A DNA stretch of 22,481 bases from JAGPKI01 sp052034135 (lineage in GTDB: Bacteria; Caldisericota; Caldisericia; UBA6126; JAGPKI01), in NCBI GenBank assembly GCA_052034135.1, contig JBPOJC010000011.1, positions 1-22,481 on the forward strand, written 5' to 3'. The notes below the pieces were generated by a model. That model did no database searches. It was given only the letters and a program-made list of their open reading frames with translations, and was not told where the DNA came from. This document shows positions 1-8,300 of this stretch, piece after piece (within the stretch, counting starts at the first letter, position 1; the number at the start of each line of letters is the position of its first letter). Made by a program: the position numbers and the translations under genes.

Positions 1-31
1 TCATTTAATCTTTTTGCATTTCAGAGCGAAG

Positions 32-79
32 GAGTTCCTTCAGTCGCAAAAATACAAATACGCTTCTTCAGGATGACGG
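32..79 (+). repeat. Short interspersed repeat, GAGTTCCTTC...TGACGG type
   Basis: This copy begins GAGTTCCTTCAGTCGCAAAA and ends TTCAGGATGACGG. Its left half recurs almost exactly at 479-516, and its right half recurs near 4861-4882 (ATACGCTTCCTCAGGGTGAC). It belongs to the class of short, non-coding, genome-dispersed bacterial repeats of the general form TCCTTCG...CTCAGGATGAC. Strand is nominal, because the motif can be read from either side. Confidence 0.6.
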
Positions 80-80
80 A

Positions 81-176
81 TGGAGGGGCGTCATCCACGA
101 AAACCTCACCACATTACATTCCCGAAACCCCACCACATTACATTCCCGAAATCTCACCACTGTCATCCCCGAAATC
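81..176 (+). repeat. Tandem 24-bp direct repeat (3 clear units plus 1 diverged)
   Basis: Three consecutive 24-bp units lie at 105-128, 129-152 and 153-176. Each begins CTCACCAC or CCCACCAC and ends CATTCCCGAAA or CATCCCCGAAA. The stretch 81-104 aligns as a diverged fourth unit (GTCATCCACGAAAAC end). The last unit runs into the left arm of the palindromic element at 162-238, so the array looks like repeated copying of that element's left edge. The first two clear units differ at only two positions, which suggests a recent event. Confidence 0.65.
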
Positions 177-238
177 TTTTATCGGGGATCCAGACTATAT
201 TACTAAGCTTTCTGGATTCCCGCTTTCGCGGGAATGAC
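162..238. repeat. 77-bp palindromic MITE/REP-like element
   Basis: Each half forms its own hairpin: CCCCGA paired with TCGGGG (167-187) on the left, and CCCGC paired with GCGGG (219-232) around CTTTC on the right. The halves also pair with each other: GGATCCAGA (186-194) faces TCTGGATTCC (211-220), and the outer ends GTCATCCCC and GGGAATGAC are inverted repeats. The spacer is about 16 bp of AT-rich sequence. This layout of terminal GTCAT inverted repeats and nested stems is typical of non-autonomous bacterial palindromic repeats. No transposase gene is nearby. A decayed relative sits at 4992-5059. Confidence 0.75.
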
Positions 239-246
239 GAGAAAAA

Positions 247-259
247 TCGCGGGAATGAC
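247..259 (+). repeat. Extra copy of the palindromic element's right end
   Basis: The 13-bp TCGCGGGAATGAC at 247-259 repeats the element's right terminus at 226-238 exactly, at a 21-bp offset. With the 24-bp duplications of the left edge, both ends of the element are tandemly copied. Confidence 0.6.
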
Positions 260-271
260 CTTTACCCTGTC

Positions 272-311
272 ATTCTGAAAGTGCGTCTTTTTTGCACAAG
301 TCCTTCAGAAT
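272..311. repeat. Inverted repeat, possible hairpin
   Basis: ATTCTGAA (272-279) pairs with TTCAGAAT (304-311), and an inner GTGC (281-284) pairs with GCAC (294-297) around a T-rich loop. It is followed by CTCCTTTTTT. This may be another short repeat family member, or it may work as a transcription terminator on the plus strand. The downstream segment (TTAATGTCTTTTCA) resembles 5096-5111 in the other repeat-rich gap, so hairpin and flank seem to travel together. Confidence 0.45.
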
Positions 312-339
312 CTCCTTTTTTAATGTCTTTTCAAATACT

Positions 340-516
340 GAGTTCCTTCGTCGCTTACGCTCCTCAGGAAGACGGTGGCGAGAGTTCCTTCATCGATAGG
401 AAAAACGTCCTCAGCAACGGCGGGAGACCCCCTCAGTCGCTAAACACGAATAAGTTCCTTCAGGGTGACGGAGGTTTGGAGTTCCTTCAGTTGCAAAAAT
501 ACAGATACGCCCTCTC
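340..516 (+). repeat. Cluster of four degenerate short repeats
   Basis: Four successive copies of the GAGTTCCTTC...CTCAGGNTGACGG motif lie at 340-375, 382-420, 424-471 and 479-516, spaced by only a few bases. They differ in internal sequence: TCGCTTACGC, TCGATAGG, TCGCTAAACACG and TTGCAAAAATAC after the leading motif. They are therefore a nested or repeatedly inserted family rather than a clean tandem array. There are no uniform spacers, so this is not a CRISPR array. Confidence 0.55.
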
Positions 517-539
517 GTTTTAAATTTTCAAAGAATTCA

Positions 540-3506
540 TTATTCTTCTATCAATTCATCTTTTGGAAAAGTAATTATAATATTTTTTACTAAAGGCTCC
601 CAATCAACTTTTGAATCAAAGCTTTCCGCTATAAACCTTAAAGGAACAACCGTCCTACCAGGTGGAATTATAAAAGGAGGAACCTCCAATGTTGTCTCTT
701 TGCCGTTTATATAAGCTATTTTGCTATTAATCTTTAATTCAATTTTCTTTTTGATTAGAGGGTGCTCCAATGTTATATCTATTTTCTTTATTTGAGCGTT
801 CCAGTCTACTTTTGCTTGAAAGCTTTCCGCTATAAACCTTAAAGGAACGAAAGTCCGATCCTCTTCTATGAAAGGTGCTACATCTAAGTTTAAAACTTCT
901 TCATTAACTAAAGCCTTCTTGCTCCCTATTGTGAGTTTTATAACAGTTTGCTTAACAGCTTCTCTTGTAATTGTTACATCAAGAACTCGTGAGTTTGATG
1001 CTTTGTCAATTGCTATAAATCTAAATAAGTTATTGCCAATCTTTAATTTTGCAATGTAACTGAATTTACCAGAAGAATCTAACTGTAGTATCTCACCATT
1101 TAATAGAAGAGTTGCGTCAGGCTCTGTCTCTCCATTAAATGTAATAAATTTATCAAAAGTTTTTTCTTGATAGCTGGAGAGCTTAATAATTGGGGGAGTA
1201 CTATCTAATGTAAATTCATATATGGGGGGTTCTGGATCAATATTACCTGCTTCATCTCTTGCCCTTACTTCAAACTTATAGTTTCCGTCATATACGAGAT
1301 TAAAATAACGGGAAGTTTCCTGACTGAACTGACTCCATGGTTCATCGTTTAACCTGTAAGAATAAAATAAAGATTTTGTGGCTGTTACATTGTCTGTTCC
1401 AGACCATTCAAAATAAACAGTTTTTTTATTGGTGAATCTATCAGGGTAAGAAGTAATAATAGTTTTAGGAGGTGTAACATCTCTTTCTTTTATTTCTACC
1501 TCTAATTCTCCACAATCAAAACTTATAGGATTTAATTGAGGATCATTAATTTGAATTTCTGTTAGCTTAATGGATGTTTTTCCTCTATTTAAGCCTTTAA
1601 TGTTAAAATATAAAAGATCCCCTTCTCCGCTCACTCCGCCTACTCTTCCACTTCTAACAATTCCTATTTTTATTCCACCCTGAACTTTGCTTTTTAGGAA
1701 AATTGTCTCTTTTCCATCTGCATTAAGAAATGTTCCTTCTTTTATGTTTTCTGGATCAATACCAATTAATGTATCATTGTAAAGCAGTGTGAAAGATATT
1801 CCATAAATGTTTGCAGTTGAATTAACTTTGAGTGTTACATTGTAAGGAGCCTCATCTTTATAAAGATTTATCTGAGATGGCTCAAAATAAAGCTTTGAAT
1901 AACCGCTTTGTATTTCTTCAGTACAAAAAGAAGAAGATTGTATATTGTAGTTACTGAGGGATTCAATTTTTGCTCCCTGGTAATAATAGGATAGAATCTC
2001 TTTGTATGTGGAGCCTTTTTTTGCCATAGCATATGCACCGTATTGTGATAGACCTATACCATGCCCCCAACCTCTTCCATAGATGTAAATATAATTTGGT
2101 GGTAAAGTATTTTCATTTTTTACGTTTTGCTCTTTAAAATACTTTATTATTGGCGGGGCAGGCATCTCATCTTTGATCGTATAAATTAAGAAATTAAACC
2201 ATGTACTTTTTAGTGAAAATATGCTTTGTACATCATACCCGCTTAAAATTATTTCACTATCCTCACTTTTAATTGAAACTTTTTTAACACGTGGCGAGCA
2301 TCCACATTCTTTGATTTCAATTGAGTTTAAAGACTTGATTTCTTTTATACCATTTTTTTTAAGATATGAATTTAATATATTTAAAAAATCAGTGATTTTA
2401 TATGCTTTATACCATGTAAAATGTGGTGAAATTTCTTCACCAGGGGATAATACACCTCTTAAGTAAGGACGAGGACTTCCCTGCCAAACATTTTCATTAT
2501 TTTCGGTTTGTCCACCACTTGAAGAATGGAATACTGCTTCAATAGGATATCCATTATAAGTAAGGATTAGACTATTAGTGTCTTTTATTGCTTTGTCAGT
2601 TGCAGGAGTTGTTCTTGCTCCAAGGTATACTTGGCAATGAGTAGTATCGCAAACATCATAAAAAGCACCACTTTTTCTTGAAGAAAGTAATCTTGAAAGA
2701 GCGAAAGTTCTTGCTGCAACTGCTTGTGCGCATAATGCTTCATAGCTCCAGGAAGATGGCATTTCAGATGGCACGACCCCTCTCAGATATTCTTCAATAT
2801 CTAAGGAGTTTACAATTGAGAATTTTGCATCTTTCTGTTTATAAATTTCGAGCACTCCACTATAAGATCTCTCTTTATACAAAAATAAGCTATCATTAAG
2901 TTTGAGTGTAAAAACTTTTGTAGGTTTTTCTGAATAAGAGTAATCGCTTCTTAAAAATATTTTCTGGTCTAATTTAATACCTAAAGCATTAAAATTGGAA
3001 GGAAATGGTACAATTTCAACAGCTTGTAAAATATTTGATAGTATTTTTTTAATAAATTCAGCATCTTCTTTGGATGTTAAAGGACCTAATTCTATATTAA
3101 ATAAGAAATTGTTAATAGGGTAAATAAAAATATTTAAGTCTGAATTCTGAATAATTGGAATGATTTGATCTTGTCCCAATTTTATCGCAGATAAAAGACT
3201 ATTCGCCTCTTTTATTTTGAGAAGATAAGTTTCTTTTCCACTTTTTGTTCCGAATGAAACTATCGTCTCATCTTTAATTGGCAAGACAGACTCTCTACCA
3301 TCAGGAAAAAGCAAGCAAACATCTTTATTGTTCTGAGAAATAGTAGCTGTGTCAAGATTTTCGGAAATAAGGACCCTTATTAAGAACTCAGAGTTTTGGA
3401 TAGCTTTGGAATCAATAGGAATTAGAACAGAACCGAAAATAAAAGATATTATAATTAATAAAGATAAAAATTTTTTATTTATTATTTCTTCTACCCTCAT
3501 AAACAT
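540..3506 (-). CDS. Secreted SpoIID/LytB-domain lytic transglycosylase with cohesin-like, Ig-like and stalk domains
   Basis: Predicted peptidoglycan-cleaving enzyme, 988 residues, exported by an N-terminal hydrophobic segment (about 13-30). Residues 90-170 look like a SPOR-type repeat. The SpoIID/LytB domain spans about 195-515, with GVVPSEMP (E248, matching the catalytic Glu of SpoIID), AQAVAARTFAL (260-270), a CDTTHC motif (286-291; Cys and His here may bind zinc as reported for clostridial SpoIID), HSSSGG and GRGWGHGIGLSQYGA (477-491). A cohesin-like beta sandwich follows (about 536-672; IYGISFTLLYNDTL, GGVSGEGDLLYF). Two Ig-like domains follow (about 678-768 and 770-848), then two stalk repeats (about 855-915 and 922-982), each with a VPLRFIAESF core. 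The start overlaps the upstream protease gene by 32 bp; ATG at 3500 is an alternative and neither has a good ribosome site, suggesting translational coupling. Much longer than sporulation SpoIID (about 340 residues), so a vegetative wall role is more likely. Confidence 0.85.
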   Translation of the reverse strand: MFMRVEEIINKKFLSLLIIISFIFGSVLIPIDSKAIQNSEFLIRVLISENLDTATISQNNKDVCLLFPDGRESVLPIKDETIVSFGTKSGKETYLLKIKEANSLLSAIKLGQDQIIPIIQNSDLNIFIYPINNFLFNIELGPLTSKEDAEFIKKILSNILQAVEIVPFPSNFNALGIKLDQKIFLRSDYSYSEKPTKVFTLKLNDSLFLYKERSYSGVLEIYKQKDAKFSIVNSLDIEEYLRGVVPSEMPSSWSYEALCAQAVAARTFALSRLLSSRKSGAFYDVCDTTHCQVYLGARTTPATDKAIKDTNSLILTYNGYPIEAVFHSSSGGQTENNENVWQGSPRPYLRGVLSPGEEISPHFTWYKAYKITDFLNILNSYLKKNGIKEIKSLNSIEIKECGCSPRVKKVSIKSEDSEIILSGYDVQSIFSLKSTWFNFLIYTIKDEMPAPPIIKYFKEQNVKNENTLPPNYIYIYGRGWGHGIGLSQYGAYAMAKKGSTYKEILSYYYQGAKIESLSNYNIQSSSFCTEEIQSGYSKLYFEPSQINLYKDEAPYNVTLKVNSTANIYGISFTLLYNDTLIGIDPENIKEGTFLNADGKETIFLKSKVQGGIKIGIVRSGRVGGVSGEGDLLYFNIKGLNRGKTSIKLTEIQINDPQLNPISFDCGELEVEIKERDVTPPKTIITSYPDRFTNKKTVYFEWSGTDNVTATKSLFYSYRLNDEPWSQFSQETSRYFNLVYDGNYKFEVRARDEAGNIDPEPPIYEFTLDSTPPIIKLSSYQEKTFDKFITFNGETEPDATLLLNGEILQLDSSGKFSYIAKLKIGNNLFRFIAIDKASNSRVLDVTITREAVKQTVIKLTIGSKKALVNEEVLNLDVAPFIEEDRTFVPLRFIAESFQAKVDWNAQIKKIDITLEHPLIKKKIELKINSKIAYINGKETTLEVPPFIIPPGRTVVPLRFIAESFDSKVDWEPLVKNIIITFPKDELIEE

Positions 3507-4611
3507 TTAATTGAATTCTAAGATATCTTTCAAGGTCATAATCCACCACGATACCGATTATTTTTTCTTCAAATCTTTTCTTTACAAAAACTCGCTTAAT
3601 CCCCTTTTCTCTAAAAATACTTTGAAGGTTTCTAATTGGTTCATCACTATATATTGTAAGATCAGGCGTGATTTGCTTTGCAACATCTTTTACTCTCAAT
3701 GTGGTCCATTTATCTCTATCGATTTTAATTATATCATCAAGGCTTATATAATAATTTATTTCACCATTATTACTCAACACTGGATAAATTACGTGTAAAT
3801 CTTTTGAGAAATATTCATTTATTGCCTCTTCTAAAGTTGTATCTTCAGGTATAGTTTTAAGTGTTGTGCTGCATATTTTAGATACAGGAGCATCGAGCCA
3901 GCTGCCCTCCTCCTTGATTCTATATTCACTCATTGCGGCAAGCTGAATCAAAAGGGGACCAATAATTAAAGCTAACCATAAACCTGAGACAATATCTTTT
4001 GTTGTGAACATTATAAATAATCCAGAAAATATAAGAAATAAACCAAAAGCAACTCCAATTCTTGAAGCTATGATTGTTGCCTTTTTAATATTTTTTGAAT
4101 ATAGCCATATTATTGCTCTTAAAACTCTTCCACCATCGAGCGGAAAACCAGGAATAAGGTTAAAGACTGCAAGGAAGATATTTATTATTCCAAGATTGAA
4201 AAATGTGAGGTTAAAAATTCCTTGAGGTATAAGATAGGAAATTCCTAAATAAACAAAGCCCAATATAACGCTCATCAGTGGTCCCGCTATAGCCATTGAT
4301 AGCTCAACTTTGGGATTGTCTGGTTCACGCTCTATATTTGCTACTCCCCCAAAAAGGAATAGTGTAATGTTTCTTATTTCAATATTGTTTTTCTTTGCAA
4401 CGTAAGAATGAGATAGTTCATGTAAGAGAAGAGAAGCAAAAAATATTACCGAGTAGATAAAGCTTGCTGCTAATTTGAGTCCAGTAGTACCGGCTATATT
4501 TAGAGTGCCTAAGTAAGAGTAAAACGTCCACATCACAAGAAGAAAAATTATTATCCAGCTATAGTTTATGTAAATATCAATCCCGAGAATTTTACCTATT
4601 TTAATATTCAT
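3475..4611 (-). CDS. M50-family site-2 metalloprotease with C-terminal CBS domains (SpoIVFB-like)
   Basis: Integral membrane zinc protease predicted to cleave transmembrane substrates within the bilayer, 378 residues. The zinc motif is HELSH (64-68), and the third ligand lies in NLIPGFPLDGG (151-161, D159), both diagnostic of the M50 family. Hydrophobic segments lie at about 15-35, 45-68, 104-128, 135-155 and 180-225. The cytoplasmic tail (about 232-375) fits a pair of CBS domains, the arrangement in SpoIVFB-type proteases, where CBS binding of nucleotides can gate activity. The ATG at 4611 is preceded by AAAAGGAGAAAAG, a strong ribosome site. First gene of a two-gene operon with the SpoIID-like gene, driven by the promoter at 4658-4686. 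The substrate is unknown; no anti-sigma factor or pro-sigma gene is in the window. Family call firm, role inferred. Confidence 0.9.
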   Translation of the reverse strand: MNIKIGKILGIDIYINYSWIIIFLLVMWTFYSYLGTLNIAGTTGLKLAASFIYSVIFFASLLLHELSHSYVAKKNNIEIRNITLFLFGGVANIEREPDNPKVELSMAIAGPLMSVILGFVYLGISYLIPQGIFNLTFFNLGIINIFLAVFNLIPGFPLDGGRVLRAIIWLYSKNIKKATIIASRIGVAFGLFLIFSGLFIMFTTKDIVSGLWLALIIGPLLIQLAAMSEYRIKEEGSWLDAPVSKICSTTLKTIPEDTTLEEAINEYFSKDLHVIYPVLSNNGEINYYISLDDIIKIDRDKWTTLRVKDVAKQITPDLTIYSDEPIRNLQSIFREKGIKRVFVKKRFEEKIIGIVVDYDLERYLRIQLNVYEGRRNNK

Positions 4612-4657
4612 CTTTTCTCCTTTTTAGATATAACTTTAGGAAACAAATTATAAGTAA

Positions 4658-4686
4658 ATTATATGCCTTGATGTTCTGATTGGCAA
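4658..4686 (-). promoter_or_regulatory. Sigma70-type promoter for the M50/SpoIID-like operon
   Basis: Read on the minus strand, TTGCCA (4681-4686) and TATAAT (4658-4663) are separated by exactly 17 bp, a near-consensus housekeeping promoter. Transcription would start near 4651, giving a leader of about 40 bases before the ATG at 4611. A second TATAAT lies at 4647-4652, in phase with no obvious -35. Confidence 0.7.
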
Positions 4687-4785
4687 CAAAAATCTTGTTT
4701 TCAGTTAATAAATTTGGGAATTTTTAATAAGTATTTTCTTTGTCAATGGCATTTATCAAGTGTATCAGTCTTATAAACAAAAGAG

Positions 4786-4882
4786 GAGATCCTTCGGTCG
4801 TTGAGAAAACACTCTCTCAGAATGACGGACGGTGTTGGAGACCCTTCGATCACAAAGTAAAGATACGCTTCCTCAGGGTGAC
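4786..4882 (+). repeat. Two degenerate short interspersed repeats in tandem
   Basis: Copies lie at 4786-4828 (GAGATCCTTCGGTCG...CTCAGAATGACGG) and 4838-4882 (GAGACCCTTCGATCAC...CTCAGGGTGAC). They match the family found at 32-79 and 340-516, in the same orientation. Confidence 0.55.
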
Positions 4883-4991
4883 ACACCCCAACAGTCATTC
4901 CGAAGTGCGGTATTTTCGCATATTTACTGAGGAATCACAGCATTTTTCGTCATTTCCAAGTGTATCTATTGGTAATCCAGTAAAGTAATTT

Positions 4992-5059
4992 GTCATCCTC
5001 GAGTTCAATTATTAAGGGATCTATTTTTAATTCTAGATTCCAATTTTCATGGGAATGAC
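4992..5059. repeat. Decayed copy of the palindromic element
   Basis: The terminal inverted repeats GTCATCCTCGAG and GGGAATGAC and the inner arms GGGATCTA and TCTAGATTCC line up with the 77-bp element at 162-238. Here the hairpins are degraded: the right stem CCCGC/GCGGG has become CCAATTTTCATGGG. It lies in the same orientation as the intact copy, on the other side of the M50/SpoIID-like operon. Confidence 0.6.
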
Positions 5060-5219
5060 CATAATGAGGAAAGTTTCCTTCGGAAATCCAGTGCTTTTTA
5101 ATGTTTTTTCATTTAAGAATGACCAAATAGATAATTTTCCTCCTCTTTATATTATGGAGGATTTTATATATTTTTGTAAAGAGGTTTAAAATTGGTTAGA
5201 ATTTGGTTTATTATTTTTC

Positions 5220-5249
5220 TTGACATTGGATTGTTTAATCTTATATATA
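5220..5249 (+). promoter_or_regulatory. Sigma70-type promoter for the subtilase gene
   Basis: A perfect -35, TTGACA (5220-5225), is followed by an AT-rich -10 region. TATATA at 5244-5249 gives an 18-bp spacer, and TATATA at 5242-5247 gives 16 bp. The predicted start near 5256 leaves a leader of about 70 bases. A strong ribosome site (AGGAGAGG, 5316-5323) precedes the ATG at 5330. Confidence 0.65.
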
Positions 5250-5329
5250 AAGAAAAGTATTTGCTTTATGAAAAATTTGTATGATTTTATAAGTAAAGAC
5301 CAATCTCTTTTGAAAAGGAGAGGTAGAAG

Positions 5330-8300
5330 ATGTTAAAGAGTAAGTTGTTTAGGATTATTATTGTATTAATGTTTCTATTTTCAGTTTTAGTTCCTTTCAA
5401 TGGTGAACTTTTTGCGCAAAATGGAAAATATGTGCTTGTCTATGAGAGTAGGCCCGAAGCTATTGAAAGTTATATTAAATCTGGGTTTGATGTAATAGAA
5501 GTTTACGAAAGTTTCTTTTATGCAAATATAACTCAGGAACAGGAACAACTTCTTATTGAGAGAAATATCTCTTATACAGAACTTAAAGATGTAGGGATAA
5601 TTAAATATGCAGGGTACACGTTTATATCCGATGGTGCAAAGAATATGATATATCCTCCTGAAATTGAACATAAACTTGGTACAATACCCAAAGAATATTA
5701 TTCTATATTTTTATTGCAATTTATTGGTCCAGTAAAACAGGAATGGAAATATGAATTGGAAAGCATGGATGTAAAGTTTTATTTTTCTGTTCCATCATTT
5801 GCATTTCTAATTAAAACAAAAGGTAATAATCTTTCAGCTATAAAAGAAAAAAGATTTGTAAGAACTGCTGGCTATATACCACCATTTCTTAAAGTAAATA
5901 AAGATATTTTAGACAATTTACAGGAATTTAATGACATTAATATTGCAGCCACAAAAGAACTTGATTTAGATAAATTTGTTAGCTCAATAGGTTTTTCGAA
6001 AAGTGCAGTTTCATATTCAGTTGTAGGTGAATATAGCTTTTTAACAGTTAATAAATTGCCTGCCTCTAAGCTTGCCAATGTATATAATAATCCTGATGTT
6101 TTATCCGTCACAAAGGTTGAACCAGTTAAAATCTTTAATGCCGAAGCAGCTCAAGTTGTTAATATAAGAGATGAACATGATTTTAATAATGTTAATGGAC
6201 TGGACGGGACTGATGAAATAGTTGCAGTAGCGGATACAGGATTATGCAATGGAGATCCCTCTACACTCCATCCAGGACTTCCTTATTCTAAAATTGTAGC
6301 AACACATTTTTATCCTGGGATAGCAGGAAATACTGATTGGGCTGATAATAGTACAAGCCATGGAACTCATGTTAGTGGAACAATACTTGGAACAGGGGCT
6401 GGTAATGGAGCAGGCGGAAGATTTAAAGGTATGGCTCCCGGGGCACAATTAGTCATGCAAAGTTTAAAAGTTCCAGGTAACCCCAACGCCTTAGCTTTTC
6501 CTTCTTATGATATATTATTTGGCGATGCCTATGAAGATGGTGCAAGAATCCACAATGACAGCTGGGGTGGAGGTCCGGTAGGTGGATATTCTACAAGCTC
6601 TCAACTCATAGATGCTTATTTATGGGAAAATAAAGATTTTATTGCAGTTTTTGCTGCTGGTAACAATGCTTCTAATATTACGACTCAGGGAACAGCAAAA
6701 AATGTAGTTACTGTTGGAGCTTCACGGAATAATAAAGGAGGTGCATATTATGACCCTCTAACTATGGCCTCTTTTTCATGTAAAGGCCCTATTCATGACA
6801 GAAGAATAAAGCCAGATGTTGTAGCTCCAGGTCAATATTTGAAATCTACTTTTAAAGATGGAGGATATAAGGAAATGTCTGGTACGAGTATGGCTACTCC
6901 TGTAGTAGCTGGCTCTCTTGCATTAATAAGAGAATATTACCGCACAAAAGCTATTCCATCTGTTGCTAAACCACCATCAGCTTTATTAAAAGCTACGTTA
7001 ATTAATGGTTGCTTTTATGAAAATTTGCGTGACCATAACGGTAATACATTGTATTTAGGTAATTTTACTTCAGGATGGGGAAGAATCGATGTTAAAGAAT
7101 CTCTTTATCCTGAAGAAGGTAAATTGAAATTTTATAATGAGACAGCAGGATTATTAACAGGTAATAAAAAAGAGTATTATTTGGATTCTTATACTGATTT
7201 TGTTCCTTTAAAAGCAACTCTTGTTTGGACTGATCCTCCAGGAGCACCTAAACAATCAAATGACCCAACTAAAGATCTTGTAAATGATTTAGACCTTAAA
7301 ATTATTGGTCCTGGGAATATTGAATATCACGGAAATAAGTTTAAGTCAAATGCAAATTATTCGATGGTAAATCCAATTGATTATGATGCAATAAATAACG
7401 TTGAAGGAATAAATATTGATTCTCCTTCTACTGGTTCATATAAAATAGAAGTAATCGGTAAAAATGTACCTGAAGGACCACAACCATTCGCTTTAGTAAT
7501 TTCAGGTGCTGTGGTTGAAGGAGAGCCACCTCCACCACCAGTTCTACCTGAAATTGAGCTTAAGGTCATACCAGGAACAAGAACTGTAATTAAAGGTCAA
7601 CAGACTTCATATACTGCAAGAGTTGTTTCAAAAGGCGGTGCATCAGGAGCTGTTAATATTAGTTTAAGTTTTGGTATCGGATCTCCTTCTTCAGTTGGAA
7701 TTACATATACAATTACACCAAATCCAGTTAATCTTCCAGCTGGGGGTAGTGCAGAAGCTTTAATTGTAATGAATACATCTCAAATTACTCCAAATGGTGA
7801 TTATGGTATAGATGTCAATGCAACTTCTGCTCAATATCCTTCTTCTAATCCTGTTGATATTGTTCTTAAAGTTATTGAAGAGCCTTACTTTGATATGAGC
7901 TTTAATCCAGCAGTTGCAAGTATTAATCAAGGGGATAGCATAGTTTACAATATAAATATATTACCAAGATTTGGTTTTAGCCAGGATGTAGAATTTGTAC
8001 TTGATCAAGTTCTTGGTATTCCGCCGAACTCCACATTCAAAATATTCCCTAACCCAACTTCACAAAGACTAAATTATAAATCTCAGATAACGATTGAAAC
8101 AACAGAAGATACACCTGTTGGTGATTATGAAATTTCTATTATGGCCAAAAATATTGATCCTCTAAATTTAAGAGATTTAACTGTTATAAAATCTTTTAAG
8201 CTTGAAGTTAGATTAAGGCCAAAAATTTATAAGGTTGAAACTTACATTAAATCTTTTCCAGAAGCTGTCCAGGAGGATGAAGAGGTAAAATATAGAATTC

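Larger units (their letters stand above)
1..539. other. Gene-free, repeat-packed intergenic region downstream of the SpoIID-like gene
   Basis: No credible gene lies here. The one open frame (80-523, plus) has no ribosome binding site and is made of repeat sequence rich in His, Pro and Ser, so I reject it. The region holds at least five copies of a degenerate short repeat running from GAGTTCCTTC to about TGACGG (32-79, 340-375, 382-420, 424-471, 479-516). It also holds tandem 24-bp units (81-176), a palindromic element (162-238) and a further inverted repeat (272-311). It is visibly richer in G and C than the adjoining genes. I see no clear intrinsic terminator for the SpoIID-like gene, which ends at 540 on the minus strand; the repeat hairpins could serve that role, but this is inference. 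Confidence 0.75.
4741..5215. other. Repeat-rich intergenic region between divergent transcription units
   Basis: No credible gene is seen; the open frame 4740-4988 (plus) is repeat sequence without a ribosome site. It contains two GAGA(T/C)CCTTCG...TGAC repeats (4786-4828, 4838-4882) and a reverse-oriented relative at about 4893-4938 (GTCATTCCGAAGTGCG...GAGGAATCAC). It also contains a decayed palindromic element (4992-5059), and a flank (5076-5111) that resembles 301-332. A small stem, TCCTCC (5138-5143) with GGAGGA (5156-5161), is followed by T-rich sequence and could be a weak terminator. The rest is AT-rich and unremarkable up to the promoter at 5220. Confidence 0.65.

Noticed and set aside
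340..516. Possible CRISPR array
   Set aside because: Repeat units vary in length and sequence, there are no uniform spacers, and no cas gene is nearby.
80..523. 147-codon open frame on the plus strand
   Set aside because: It lies entirely in repeat sequence, has no ribosome site, and its protein is low-complexity with repeated PHHITFPK-type units that mirror the 24-bp DNA repeat.
4740..4988. 82-codon open frame on the plus strand
   Set aside because: It is made of short interspersed repeats, with no ribosome site or recognisable protein motif, and its upstream region reads as the promoter of the opposite-strand operon.
5138..5161. Riboswitch or structured leader before the subtilase
   Set aside because: The only visible stem is 6 bp with a 12-base loop and lies upstream of the predicted promoter, so it would not be in the subtilase transcript.
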